NCBI GenBank assembly: GCA_028023455.1
Contig: JAQFVV010000036.1
Location: 8,750,007-8,814,006, forward strand
Length of the DNA stretch: 64,000 bases
Source: Epiperipatus broadwayi
Lineage: Eukaryota; Onychophora; Udeonychophora; Euonychophora; Peripatidae
Reading direction: 5' to 3'
Both the position numbers and the translations under genes were made by a program. The notes beneath the pieces were generated by a model. That model saw only the letters and a list, made by a program, of their open reading frames with translations, was not told the origin of the DNA and ran no database searches. Numbering within the stretch: the stretch's first letter is position 1; each line of letters starts with the position of its first letter. This document shows, piece by piece, positions 27,178 to 39,897 of this stretch.

Positions 27178-29911
27178 TGTAACAGTCAGAATTGTCTATC
27201 TCACTAACACACTGTAGAATTCAAACCCCAGACACGAAACTTAACATTCTAGGAGGGGTTGCCTTCTAGATATACTAAGTTCGAATCTAAAGTCCAAATT
27301 TCACAGCGCCATCTATGTGACAACGCATCTGATGCCACTACTAGTATAACCTTTGACCGGTGCCTGGTGGTCAGGGAGAAACAAAGGACTCTATACTAAA
27401 AGAAGCTTGGGTGTCTAATTAATGTCTATGGATTTATAAAAGAAATGCAGAAAATATATATATCTATAGACCGAGACAGTGATAGGAATCAAATAAAATA
27501 AGAGATCAAATTTAGTTTTAAATAATTTCACAAAATTTATTTATATAAATTATAGATATAACACCACTGTCTGCTTATATGAGACAGGGATGCATATTAA
27601 ATAATTGTGGGCATTATATTACAATAAATGACAAAAAGGTTTTAAAGCAAAGTGATATATTCTATTCCTCAGGTTAATAGCATTACAATAATGTGCTTGA
27701 TGAAATAGGAACATGTGCAAGGTGCTTTGAGCAATTATACAAGTTTAAGAAAATATTTGAAAATTAAGTGTTCTAAAATATTTATTGATTTTGAGAATAG
27801 CACAGACAAAAGCTTAATAAGCAACAAAGTGGGAATGTGATCAAAGCATTTATTCGATGATAATAATAATAAAGTTACATTGGGAGGTCAATATTGCTGA
27901 TAATGAATTTATTAAAGTTGGAGGGTGTGACACGTTTAAGTCACGGATGCTTTGCAAAATAAATATAAAATAAAACAATATCGAATATCCGGAATAATTA
28001 CGGAGGGCGTCTTGCCGCTAACCCATAGGAAAGTATTTTGATGAACAGCCGAAACTTAGTGACTGGGTGATGATTGCATTTAATTCCCAGGTGTGTCACT
28101 TGGGGACACACTCTGCCTGGAAATCGCAAAGAGAATGGACTTTGGCCATGTAAAGAATCCTTGGAAAGTAAAACAAAGCGGTCTCAACAACCAATTCACT
28201 TACCAGCAATACGAGACTAGTGTATATAAAACATACTGAATGTGTTTTACTTGGATTAAGAGAAATGCCCAATCAAATTCCCAGAAATTCATTTAAAAGG
28301 GTCCGCACATTCTCGACATCAATGATGAACTTTGTAATTAAAGTAGAACATGGTAATTAAAATAGGAAAATGCATGCTTGCGGATTTGAAAAGTAAGTAT
28401 AGATTTATATACGCAATCATGCATTAGGGGACACATTTAATCATTGACCTCGCACATACTCTCATATTAGATTAAAATCAATAACATGTAGATTTTAAAC
28501 TATGATTATATTATATATTAAAGAAAATAATCACACTCGAATGAGTGATTTGCAAGATAATAAAATTGGAAAATTATTTAGAAATTTAAAATATGCCTTC
28601 ATAGCGGCGTCTTATTTTCATCAGAGGGAATAATTCACTCAGTCAAAGACGATTCTGACACATTATCATAATAAAATAACAGAAAGCATAATAAATAGAA
28701 AATATGAACCCAAGGATAGAGAGCAAAATGTTGAGTATATTTAAACACGTTAAAGAAATACATAATGAAGTTATGTAAAATATAAGAAAAACAATTTTAA
28801 ATAGCTATAGCATGTTAGTTATCACAAGAGCTCTTGGGTTAATTTAGGGTTACCTCTGGAGAAGCATTTTTAGGTAGATTGATGGTCGGCAGGTTTTTAT
28901 ATAATTTAACAGCAAAATCTGGAAATGTTCATATTTTTGACAGCAGCAGCAGTTCCGGGGTTCCTTGTGTGATAACTTCCGATGGTCTACGGCAGCATAT
29001 GACCATTTCGGAGAGAAATAGCCTTCTTGCACTCTACTCCGTCATGTCAAGATTTACAAATTACTACAATAATTTTGGTTAGAAACATTAGAAGAAAAAA
29101 CTCAGAATGATTTCTCTTAGAAACATTAGAAGAATGGAGAACAAAAGAAAAACCTCCTTTTTATAGTAGAATTTAACAATAGAACTGCCCTGGATCATTA
29201 CAAAAATACATCGGACTTATCAGCTGTAATCATCCGAATGTGTAAAGGAATTCAACATTAATTAATTTCTTTTGTTACTTTCCCTGTCGACATTCGAATT
29301 ACAAACTAGATTTAACTAAAAATTACTTTTATTAATTAAAGAAAACCTTAAGTGGACATCTGCTAATTTTAGATAAACTTATATAATATTAACTAATTAA
29401 ACTATTGTCCATCATTCATTTTAACTGAAATATTTGGAATGACTTTTATTAAATTAAACTAAAATGATTTTACTTTTTAAATTGCAATATTTGAATCTAT
29501 TTACTAAACGAATATTTACTAAATGAATTTTATTTTAAATCAAAATATATTACGACAGTAATATATTTGTAAATAGATTCAAACAAAATAACTTTAACAA
29601 TTTATAATTTTGATATGTTTTAAAATGCATATCATAGTATGTGCGCAATTACAACTTATATAACCTACTTTTAAATAAATGTAAATTATGTGAACAAATA
29701 CATAATTCATAATATTTTATTTTATTTGGGAATAAGTTATAAATATATAATACGAGCATTGTGCTCCTGGTTTAAAATTAGGCGGGATTTTCGGTATATA
29801 AGTGTATTGCAGACACACTTAGATAGATTGGGGTTCAAACTGAGGTATGAGGGTAGGAAGTAGGTGAGAAAAGGTGAAACGAAGATCTGCAAAGCAGACC
29901 TTACTGTTTCA
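27178..29911 (+). mobile_element. Solo LTR (2734 bp) inserted in the LINE RT
   Basis: The insert begins TGTAACAG and ends CTGTTTCA, an imperfect terminal inverted repeat with the usual TG...CA edges. It is flanked by ATAT on both sides (27174-27177 and 29912-29915), a 4-bp target duplication. Removing it and one ATAT restores the LINE frame across the YMDD motif. A TATATAAG box at 29795-29802 lies about 110 bp from the right edge, as expected for a U3-R-U5 layout on the plus strand. No retroviral-type coding sequence is seen inside. The LTR is unusually long, and its family is unknown. Confidence 0.75.
29793..29802 (+). promoter_or_regulatory. TATA box of the solo LTR
   Basis: GGTATATAAG sits about 110 bp before the LTR end, after a GC-richer block (GGCGGGATTTTCGG). 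Position and sequence fit an LTR core promoter. Confidence 0.5.
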
Positions 29912-31504
29912 ATATGGATGACATAACAATCTTTCTGTTAACTAAAAACAGATACCAAAATTAATAAAAATTCTAAATAATTACCCAAATATAAACTGGA
30001 ATTTCATTTACAAAAAATCAGTGTATGGCCTATGTACACAGGATGACTAAATGAGTGATACTTCAAGGATAAGTCTGGCTTGTCTGTGGGATTTCCTTTT
30101 CAATCAAGTTGAGAATATAATTCCTCTTTCCAAATCATATTTATCACTCTATGCCACAGTGACTCTTTTAAATCTTCTACATACTATACACCTATAACAT
30201 ACACAAAAGCTTTTACATCTACAATTTACTCGATGTGTAGGAAATTGTTGTGGGAAAATGCAATGATGTTAATATCCCTATTTAAGATTCTGCAATCTCT
30301 ATCTCAAAATGGATTGGGTTTACATTCTACAAAAATGTTCCAAATTAAAAAAACACCCCACACAATCTTATGTCATCATGTGCAAGGATATTTCCATATT
30401 CAGAAATAATTTTTAAAATTACATCACAGACAGGCCACCACTCATATGCAATTACTAAAATAAAGTAATTTCTCCTTTATTATGTACTGCTCTCACAAGA
30501 ATAAAATGAAATACTGGGACATATATTTAATCTGTGCTTTCCCATCCAATGGTAATAGCAAACGTCTTTTAAACATAATTAGTAAGCAGTTGACTAAAAA
30601 ATTCAAATACTGGTCTAAAACTAAATTTTAAAGTATGTCCTGCCCTTTATTTGTACAGATATAAAAGGAATTGCACTATCATTGAAGACATATGCAAACG
30701 ATGTCAGAGAGAATCAGAAACACAAATCCCATGTTTAATAATATCCAGTGTGATATACTCGAAATATTTAAAAATAACATACATATACTTTTCAATATAT
30801 TTAAAAAAGGTAGTTATGCACAACGTTGGGCCAGCACATTTATACTATTTTCATCATGGGGTTCCAGATGTACACTTATGTACAGTCCAAACATAAGAAG
30901 ACATCCTAATACATTTAGAAACAAAATGGATATTATATGTGTAAGGGTTGAAAATATTTCACCAACTAACATTAATCGGACACATAGTCCCTAATGCGAA
31001 TTTGCTCGAATTTATGACATGATTCACTAGTATAAAATCATAATTAGATAATTAAAAGCAAAAAAGACATTAATGCAATGAAGTACATACAAAGATGTAA
31101 ATCCTATGTAGCAGTCAGAAAGTGTTAGGCTGCTTTCAAGATCGTATTTTTTTGTTACACATAGATTTGTAATTTTTCCCATCCCTATTATGGGATAAAA
31201 ATATAGAATATATAATGTAAACTACATATCTTCCTTTGTTTAAAACCTCACCTTTTCTTACTCTATCTTATGTATGTAGTACTAAGTACTATTTTAATAG
31301 TTTAATAAAGCCATTTGAAACTAATAACAATTATTTCTTTAGCTTATATTTATATGTCTTTAAGTTTCTTCGCAAATTTTGGTAGTTAGCGATTTAAATT
31401 TATCTATAAAAGAACATGTATAATACAGATTAATTTTCTATAAAATATTATAAAAATAATACTTGTTATTACGTTGCATCACTTAAATAATATTTTTCTT
31501 TATG

Positions 31505-31590
31505 TGTCATAACATCGGGCGGGAAGCGAACCCGCTAAAACGGGACAACTGTTTGTAAGGCTGCTGTGCTGACCACTTGACCACCAACGT
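31505..31590 (-). repeat. tRNA-derived SINE-like sequence
   Basis: On the minus strand, an A-box-like TGGTCAAGTGG (31573-31583) is followed 38 bases later by a B-box region GGGTTCGCTTCCC. A perfect 5-bp T-arm (GCGGG with CCCGC) encloses a 7-base loop. The anticodon arm and acceptor stem do not fold properly, so this is not called as a tRNA gene. A related copy lies inverted at 39801-39897. Confidence 0.6.
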
Positions 31591-32018
31591 TATATTTATT
31601 ACTTAATTTTAAACTTGTTACTGTGTTAATGTATATTTTGTTTATCAACTTCAAAAATCTAAATATACTATTATTTAAATATAAATCTTTTACGGTCAAT
31701 AAAACTATATGACCAGTTTAGCACAGTAGTAAAATAATAAAGTAAAAGCTATAGATTTTGTACAAGAAACTCGATTCAAAGAAACTGAATGGAGATATTT
31801 TAAAAATCCGTCAACTATTAGAGGTTCATACATTATATGGTTTCCCAAATAATGATTTTTGTTGTTAATAATCTTTTTTTTTTTTTGCAAAAATATTACG
31901 GGTATTTTATATAGATTTCAATTTTATTGAAAACACATTTAATTCTAAAGTAAGTACTTCAATTACATATCTACAAATAAGGAAATTTTTATGTTTTTTC
32001 AATTTATTTCTTTTGTAG

Positions 32019-32133
32019 TTATTTCGAATAACTTTTCTTGCTTCAACACAGCTAGACGACAGTGTTTAGCAGTCACAGGAACCAAACATTTAACAAAACT
32101 GGATGAAATAATAAAATCTTTGAATTTTTGCCC
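32019..32133 (+). CDS. Internal exon of the cysteine-rich protein gene
   Basis: A strong acceptor (ATTTATTTCTTTTGTAG) precedes 115 bp, followed by the donor GTAAGT. Only one of three frames is open, and it is the one required by the exon at 3165. It encodes SNNFSCFNTARRQCLAV, then KLDEIIKSLNFC, with three cysteines. It ends with two bases of a split codon completed by the exon at 38621. The phase agreement on both sides is the main evidence that this is real coding sequence. The preceding intron contains at least three LINEs, a Penelope-like remnant, a solo LTR and a satellite array. Confidence 0.65.
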
Positions 32134-32339
32134 GTAAGTACCATTTTAAATGTGTGTGTTTATATAAGTTAATATTTATTTCTATTCTCTGTAAAAACAT
32201 GATAGACTTGGGGGATAGCGATATCTTTGTTATCAAAATCTGTTTATGTGAGCTATGCAAAGTTAGTGATAACTAGAGACATAAGTTATAAAATTTCAGT
32301 GCTAGAAGATCAGCTTTTAAATATTTAAGAAAGATAAAA

Positions 32340-32481
32340 TGAGATATAGGCATGAAGAATCGCATATTTAGAAACCCGGTTCTTATTGCCTATACGAGGC
32401 AGAAGCTCATTTAAAATAACAACACTGGCCAACAAGTAATATTAGACAAAGTTCTGCATCTCCGACAAAAAGTAAAGATAG
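32340..32481 (+). pseudogene. Possible Penelope-like linker fragment
   Basis: Coding from 32353 reads RNPVLIAYTRQKLI before a stop. This resembles the segment between RT and GIY-YIG in Penelope-like proteins. It ends where the 5' LTR of the gypsy-like element begins, and Penelope coding appears again right after the 3' LTR, suggesting the gypsy element landed in a Penelope copy. No matching target duplication was found. Confidence 0.35.
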
Positions 32482-33035
32482 TGTGCAATATACTTAGGAG
32501 AGCAATCAATTGACAATAGAGAACACTATTGGTTTATTCAGCTCAACTCACATAGAAAAGTACTACACAGAAGAAAAGAGGAATATATCACCAGTTAATC
32601 ACATGTGCTCAACAACCCGGTTACAGAGTTCTGGGAAAACCTCCCAGAATTAGTTGTATATGTAGGATTAACTTCACTTTGGGAGAGAACTCTCGGTAAA
32701 ATACTAATTTGCCATAAATATTGTATTATTAATTGTATTCATTGGTTTATAACATTTACTTTTAGTCATATAACTTGTTTTTGCTATTCCATACCAAAAG
32801 GTTCACCCACTGAGACATTAATTGAAAAGAACTACTAAAAATTGTTCAGTAAATTCAATTGTTACATTACATATATGTATATATCTTTGATGTATTATTA
32901 TTCATTAACTGTGTATTATATAAATTTATTACTCATCCAATTACAGTATTAATTTTTATTCACACCACTCAACATATCATAGTTGAATGCAAAACATTGG
33001 CATAGTTAATACTTTATATTAGCGATGGTGCCATC

Positions 33036-33690
33036 TTGCAAATGACAATCAGGAAATTCGATGTTGAAAATGCTACCATTTGGCAAAAATATGTAAAACA
33101 TGTCAATTTTTTTATAGTAAATAACATTAAGGAAAAACATGTAAAAATATACACATTATTAGATCTTTCTGGATTGACAGTGTTAGAGACTGCAAACTGT
33201 CTATGTGAACCAGAAGAATCCGAAAATTTTCCATAAAATAAAGTAATCTAAAAACCACTCGGCAGTTTCTACTCTCCTCCATTGAAAGACATTGCGAGGC
33301 TAACATCAAACAAAAGGTGAAACTCTTAGAGAATGTGGTATAGCCCTCAGAGGATTAGCAAAAAATTGTGCCTATGGGCATTTTTTGGAAGAGGTCCTTC
33401 TAGAACAATTGTTGTGGGGTATGTCCAAAACTAAGCTTTGAGAAAATTTTCTGGCAGATATGGACCTAAATTATAAAGATATCATTAAAAGATGTACCAC
33501 ACATGAATTAATGACTAAGCATGCTAAAGAATATTTGGATGTTAATCCTAAGGCAAACCATTATCACATAATCAAAAAACTTTTGAACAAAAAATTTAAA
33601 TAAAAAACCACCAGAGTATAATTGATCCATAATTTATTTGTTACTACTGTGGTAAATTGGCTCATGAAGCTTGAAATTCTATGCAAAATC
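33036..33690 (+). pseudogene. Gypsy-type gag, broken
   Basis: 33036-33236 is open and reads FDVENATIWQKYVKHVNFF, then LLDLSGLTVLETANCL, the usual start of a Ty3/gypsy capsid. Later pieces in shifted frames include a CYYCGKLAHEA zinc knuckle near 33640. Stops and frameshifts separate the pieces. Gag would form the particle around the element RNA. Confidence 0.6.
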
Positions 33691-34255
33691 AGGAAATCTA
33701 TATGAACTGAAACGCCATCTAGCATGAGTACGTTGGAAAGATGACAGCAGTGTTAATATCTAAAGGGTGGTGAAGAACAATCTAAACTTCCATTATTGAT
33801 TGAATGAAAAATTTTCAAAATAGAGATTGATAGTGATTCAAGCATCACATTAATGTTCTTTTGAGAGTGGAAAATTATCACTGGTAATGGACACGACTAG
33901 AAAAACAAATTTAAATTCCTTAAAGATGTAAAGGACATTACAGTGGAAATACCTTTAATACAAAACAGTACCTTTATACATGTACAAATTATTTAATGTA
34001 GGAAATAAAATATGGGTCACAGGTATCCTATGTAAAACATAGATCAAGGGAAAAGTCCCAATCTAACATCTAAATTCATAGAAGCCATACAAACCGATGA
34101 CCATATAATGTAAAAAAGAAACACATAAATCACATATGTTACTGCAACACTGGAAGCTGGAAAAACATAAGCTCTACTGAAAACAGCAATAATAAATTAT
34201 TCAGCACAAAATAAGAAAAAGAGAAGGCACAAACCAGTCAACCAGAAACACACAT

Positions 34256-34462
34256 GTGATAGCAGAAAACAACCCATCACAAAATGAAGGGAATGTAGCA
34301 ATTGAAACGAATGGAATTGAAAATAACATAGCAGATAAAGAACGTGGTGAAGAAACATTAGAAACGAATGGAATTGAAAATAACATAGCAGATAAAGAAC
34401 GTGGTGAAGAAACATTATTGAGGCCTCAGAGAAAGTTTGCAAAATTTTTTAGAACTACGTAA
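34256..34462 (+). pseudogene. Integrase C-terminal tail with 57-bp tandem duplication
   Basis: The frame ends LLRPQRKFAKFF, like the PLRRSQR tails of gypsy integrases just before the 3' LTR. A perfect 57-bp unit (34304-34360 and 34361-34417) duplicates 19 residues, including NNIADKERGEETL, in frame. Confidence 0.55.
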
Positions 34463-34698
34463 AACTTAAGAAAAACTTCATAATATAGCTTCTTGTCCTG
34501 TGTAGGGAAGGAGAAATGTGATATACTTAGAGAACAATTGACTGATAACCAGAAAACCTATTGGTTGATTCCACCTACCCCACCCAGAAAAGTACTATAC
34601 ATAACAAAAGAGAAAAACATCACTAGTTAATCACATGTACTTAACAACCAGGATACAGAGTTCTAAGGAAAACATCCATAGTTATTTGTATATGTACA

Positions 34699-34977
34699 TT
34701 GGAGAAAAGATCAAAGGAGCATTTGTTGTTATATAAACGAGTACAAAAATCAAGACAAGAGAATGTTAGAAATGATGACATATCACCGTCTGTATTTTTT
34801 GATCATAATGTAACATGTAATTATGGTTTTGATTTTAATAAAGTTAAGATTTTGTGTATTGAAAGAAATAATAATAAATGCAAAATTAAAGAAGCTATGA
34901 TAATAAAAAGTGAGAAGCAACATTTGATAAAAAGACAGGCTGCCAATATAAAAATTAATGAATTGTGGGAAAATTGA
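34699..34977 (+). pseudogene. Penelope-like GIY-YIG endonuclease C-terminus
   Basis: 92 open codons contain KRSKEHLLLYKR, then VFFDHN and FDFNKVKILC, then IKEAMIIKSEKQHLIKR. This order (an R-x3-H helix, a DHN segment, a VKIL strand, then an E-containing helix) fits the C-terminal half of Penelope GIY-YIG domains. The GIY and YIG strands themselves are absent, cut off by the gypsy insertion or deletion at 34698. Downstream, 35000-35600 is the element 3' region and carries a hammerhead-like core at 35364-35410. Confidence 0.6.
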
Positions 34978-35363
34978 TGTATGACGTATTTCTTCTAGCT
35001 TACATTTGTAACGGTTTTTTATAATACAATTTGAATCTAGTTGATAACGACTACATAGATAGTTGAAAGTACTTCTATTAAATTGTGGTATATATTTGTT
35101 TTTAAAATATTTTTTACTGTATGAATTATTGTATTGTTTTGAATAATTATATATATATGTTGATACGAAGATTTTCACAGGTTGAATATATAAAAGATAT
35201 ATTTTGCAGGTTCATCCGCGTTAAAAAAATTTAAATATAGATATACTGACGTTTTGACTTGATCACACAAGTCATCCACTGGGTGATAAAAGGTAGAAAG
35301 ATGGTTGTTTATATATATATATATATCTGCACTTATTGCATATATGTGTAGAGATGATAATCT

Positions 35364-35410
35364 GGACCAACTGATGATTGCTGGTTTAGCATGAAATACA
35401 TATATTGATG
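35364..35410 (+). ncRNA. Hammerhead-like motif in the 3' region of a Penelope-like element
   Basis: CUGAUGA is followed by a hairpin (UGCU with AGCA) and an intact GAAA. UACAUAUA comes next and then UUG, which pairs with CAA just before the core. The UACAUAUA segment is close to a palindrome and may once have been UACGUA, as copies at 41881 and 42423 suggest. It lies about 390 bp after the GIY-YIG tail. Hammerheads in Penelope terminal repeats are established. Confidence 0.6.
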
Positions 35411-35622
35411 ATTATTTATCTTTTCAACATATATGTATTCAAGTGTATCAGTGGTATGAGATAGAATGGAGAGTGTTGGGTCATGTGAAAGACTTTGCTA
35501 ATATACCCTGTATATTATATGTGTAATGTTTAAGTTGGATAAAGGTATATAAAGTATATATTTCCAACACAATATTAAGAGAATGTAGTTTAATTTTAGT
35601 TTAAAAATATAAATTAATAAAA

Positions 35623-37566
<1,944 letters not shown>

Positions 37567-38620
37567 TTTTAACACACATATATTAAACCCGTTTATACTT
37601 TTTAAATATTTTTAAAGAAATAAAGCTTTTTTAATCAATCTAAATAAAAAAGCATGCAAAGGTCTTACAAGATTAATATCTAGATTTTTAACCGATAAAG
37701 AATAGCTCTTTTGCTATTCATTAGAATATATATATAATGATTAAATGAAAATAATTTCTTTAGTTGGGGAAAAATAGTTATTTGATAATAACACGTGTAT
37801 GATTTTTATATGCTTTTTTATGTATGAATTTTATTTTTTTGTAATTATCTAAATAATATAAATATTAATTTTCTTATATTTAAATAGTGAAAGCCAGATT
37901 TACATTATAGTCTAGTCTGTTTTCAGTTAAATTAATTTTATTTTGACAAGTTAAGATCTAATGACCAGCAGAAGAGAATCTTTTTTATTAAAAAAACGTA
38001 GCCATTTGACGTTTACACGTGAACGATATTTTTGGGCTTTTTATATATTAGTTCTATCATATAAGATTCAATTCTTCACATAAATATTAAAATATATACT
38101 TCCTACGTTTTTTTTTATTATTTACAAATTTTAGTAACATTGACAAGACTTTGAACCAAATATTGTGGTTGTAAGAGAATTATTGCATTTAAAATTGTTA
38201 TCATCTAATTAAGGTGGTAAACAACAATGTATTCTTATTTTTTTGTATTTTATTTTTATTTCAAATGTCAAAAGAATTATGGTATAAAAATTAGCAAAAA
38301 AAAAAAAAAAAACACGTCTAAAGCTTATATTTATTACTCATATTGGCATAAAATAGTAATATTAAAACTTATAGATAATTCGTTTTATTTGTCTTTCTTT
38401 ACCTTCAGATTTGTCATAAATATGATTAATTTTGTTTATCCCAAATTTTTATAGTTAATTCTTAGTTGCCACCAAGATTATAAATGTAGTAAACATTTAT
38501 TTCAAATTTCAAAAATTATTTAAAAATGTATGTGATCTATGTAGCAAATATTCATGTATGTGTTCATATTTTAAATATTGTTTTACGTGTTATTAATAAT
38601 CATGTAACTTTTACTTTTAG
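37567..38620. other. Intron sequence, nothing recognised
   Basis: AT-rich with poly-A and poly-T runs, including a 17-base A run near 38297. No second element or open frame of note. Confidence 0.45.
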
Positions 38621-38738
38621 ACTTTACATAACTTATGGAAAGTGTTTTAAAGACAGAATAAAAAGTGGATGTCGTGATCAAATGATCCATGCAGAACTTT
38701 ATGTTGCCAAAGTGCTTCAAAATAATAATTGCTTGTAA
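38621..38738 (+). CDS. Terminal exon of the cysteine-rich protein gene
   Basis: The acceptor ACTTTTACTTTTAG is followed by one base completing the split codon from 32133, then 38 codons to TAA at 38736. Residues include YGKCFKDRIKSGC and YVAKVLQNNNCL; three more cysteines continue the pattern, with the last next to the C-terminus. The other two frames are closed. An ATTAAA variant poly(A) signal lies about 40 bp downstream. The open frame continues upstream to 38526 only by chance through the intron. Confidence 0.65.
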
Positions 38739-39800
38739 AGAATTACATGAATTTATTATATGTATATAAAATAATAATTATTAAACTTTTATTATAGTTC
38801 AATTGTTTTAAGGTTTCAATATTGATTGGAATTAGATCTTCATGTTTTTATTTGTAATATTAATTTATTTTTTTACTACACAGAGGATAATGTATTACAA
38901 TATATCACTCATAAACCTAGCTTCAGTAATTCATAACATACGTTTCAATGATTGCTACTTGACATTTTGTATATAATAAATAGTAACTGCTCTGTTATAT
39001 TACTTTATATAAAAAGAAATTGAGAAAAAATATTACTTTTAATGAAAAGTAAAGAAATGTAGAAATAATAATGAATACATTTAATGTATTAAAGCAAAAA
39101 TATAGCCGTTTGGTTCAATTCAGCAATTCGGTGAAAGAAAATATCTTGAAATACTGTTTACTTCCATGATATAATTTTAGTTTTTCTTTAATTTGATTTA
39201 ATTAACCACGCTGTTGTATTAATATCATAACTTAACTTTTTTTTTTTTTATAGAGTATAGGTTTTAATAATTTTTTCTCAATGCAGGTTTATGTTGAATT
39301 TATATTTGATACCAGGTTCTGAAATCCTTTGCAGTTTTTTTCTGTTATTATAGATTTATCTCTACATTGACTTCCATATACAACCCAATCTAGAGATTGA
39401 CCATGTCCAGCTTCTATGCATCATTTACAACTGGATAGGTTTTCGTCTGCTATTTTATGGTTTCAATCTAAAAAATAACATTTCATAACCCAGAATATGT
39501 TAAGGTAAAAATATCTTTATAAATTTATTTCTACACTAGATGTCCCTGATTTAACAAAATTCTTCAATAGGATAAACTTTTTATTAGACTGAATAGCTAG
39601 TTAATTTTTCTGTCTGATATTCTATCAATCTTCACAAGTTGTTTTATATCATTTATTTATAGCAAAATTAACACACTTTAATCTTAATATTTTTATCATT
39701 GTAATAAATTACAATTTTATTTTTGAATAAAACAGCCTACCTATTATAAAATCGGTAATGGCTGGTTTGACACCTGATGATACCCCCCCCCCCCCAGATC
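38739..39800. other. 3' flank and intergenic stretch
   Basis: Contains the probable 3' UTR of the upstream gene, then AT-rich sequence with no open frame of note and a C run (about 39783-39795) beside the SINE-like repeat. Confidence 0.4.
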
Positions 39801-39897
39801 TATATGGTCATCTCTTACTTAAACATGTCAGCACAGCTTCTTTACAAGCAGTTGTCCCGGTTAGCAGGTTCACTTCCCGGCCAATGCTATGACATAC
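39801..39897 (+). repeat. tRNA-derived SINE-like sequence, second copy
   Basis: Related to the minus strand of 31505-31590: shared GTCAGCACAGC, TTACAA, CAGTTGTCCCG and GGTTC-CTTCCCG. The B box region reads GGTTCACTTCCC. The A box is damaged. The pair in opposite orientations supports a dispersed SINE family. Confidence 0.55.

Larger units (their letters stand above)
24430..31010 (+). mobile_element. Second Tx1/L1-like LINE, decayed and split by a solo LTR
   Basis: The left part (to 27177) and right part (from 29912) read as one element in the same order as the LINE at 8775. Landmarks: NPNDIPTLN before a CFKC knuckle (about 24500-24660), INVRRLNS endonuclease start (about 25295), SSLIDLTFYSP (about 25800), RT QLNIKSAFG (about 26870), then GLFIPGMKAN. 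After the interruption come the rest of the YMDD-type motif and a C-terminal region reaching about 31000. Many stops make it a pseudogene. The 5' boundary is uncertain. Confidence 0.7.
32482..34698 (+). mobile_element. Deletion derivative of a Ty3/gypsy retrotransposon
   Basis: Direct repeats of about 185 bp (32482-32666 and 34517-34698) share blocks such as TTAATCACATGT and ACAGAGTTCT; both begin TGTG and act as LTRs. A purine tract GGGAAGGAGAAA directly precedes the 3' LTR, as a polypurine tract should. Between them are gag-like coding (33034-33690) and a short integrase-tail-like frame (34256-34462). Protease, RT, RNase H and most of integrase are missing or unrecognisable. The element is about 2.2 kb, far below the usual 5 kb. 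Confidence 0.65.

Noticed and set aside
31505-31590. Genuine tRNA gene
   Set aside because: The T-arm is perfect, but the anticodon stem is poor and the acceptor 3' strand is displaced by three bases; a diverged second copy points to a SINE.
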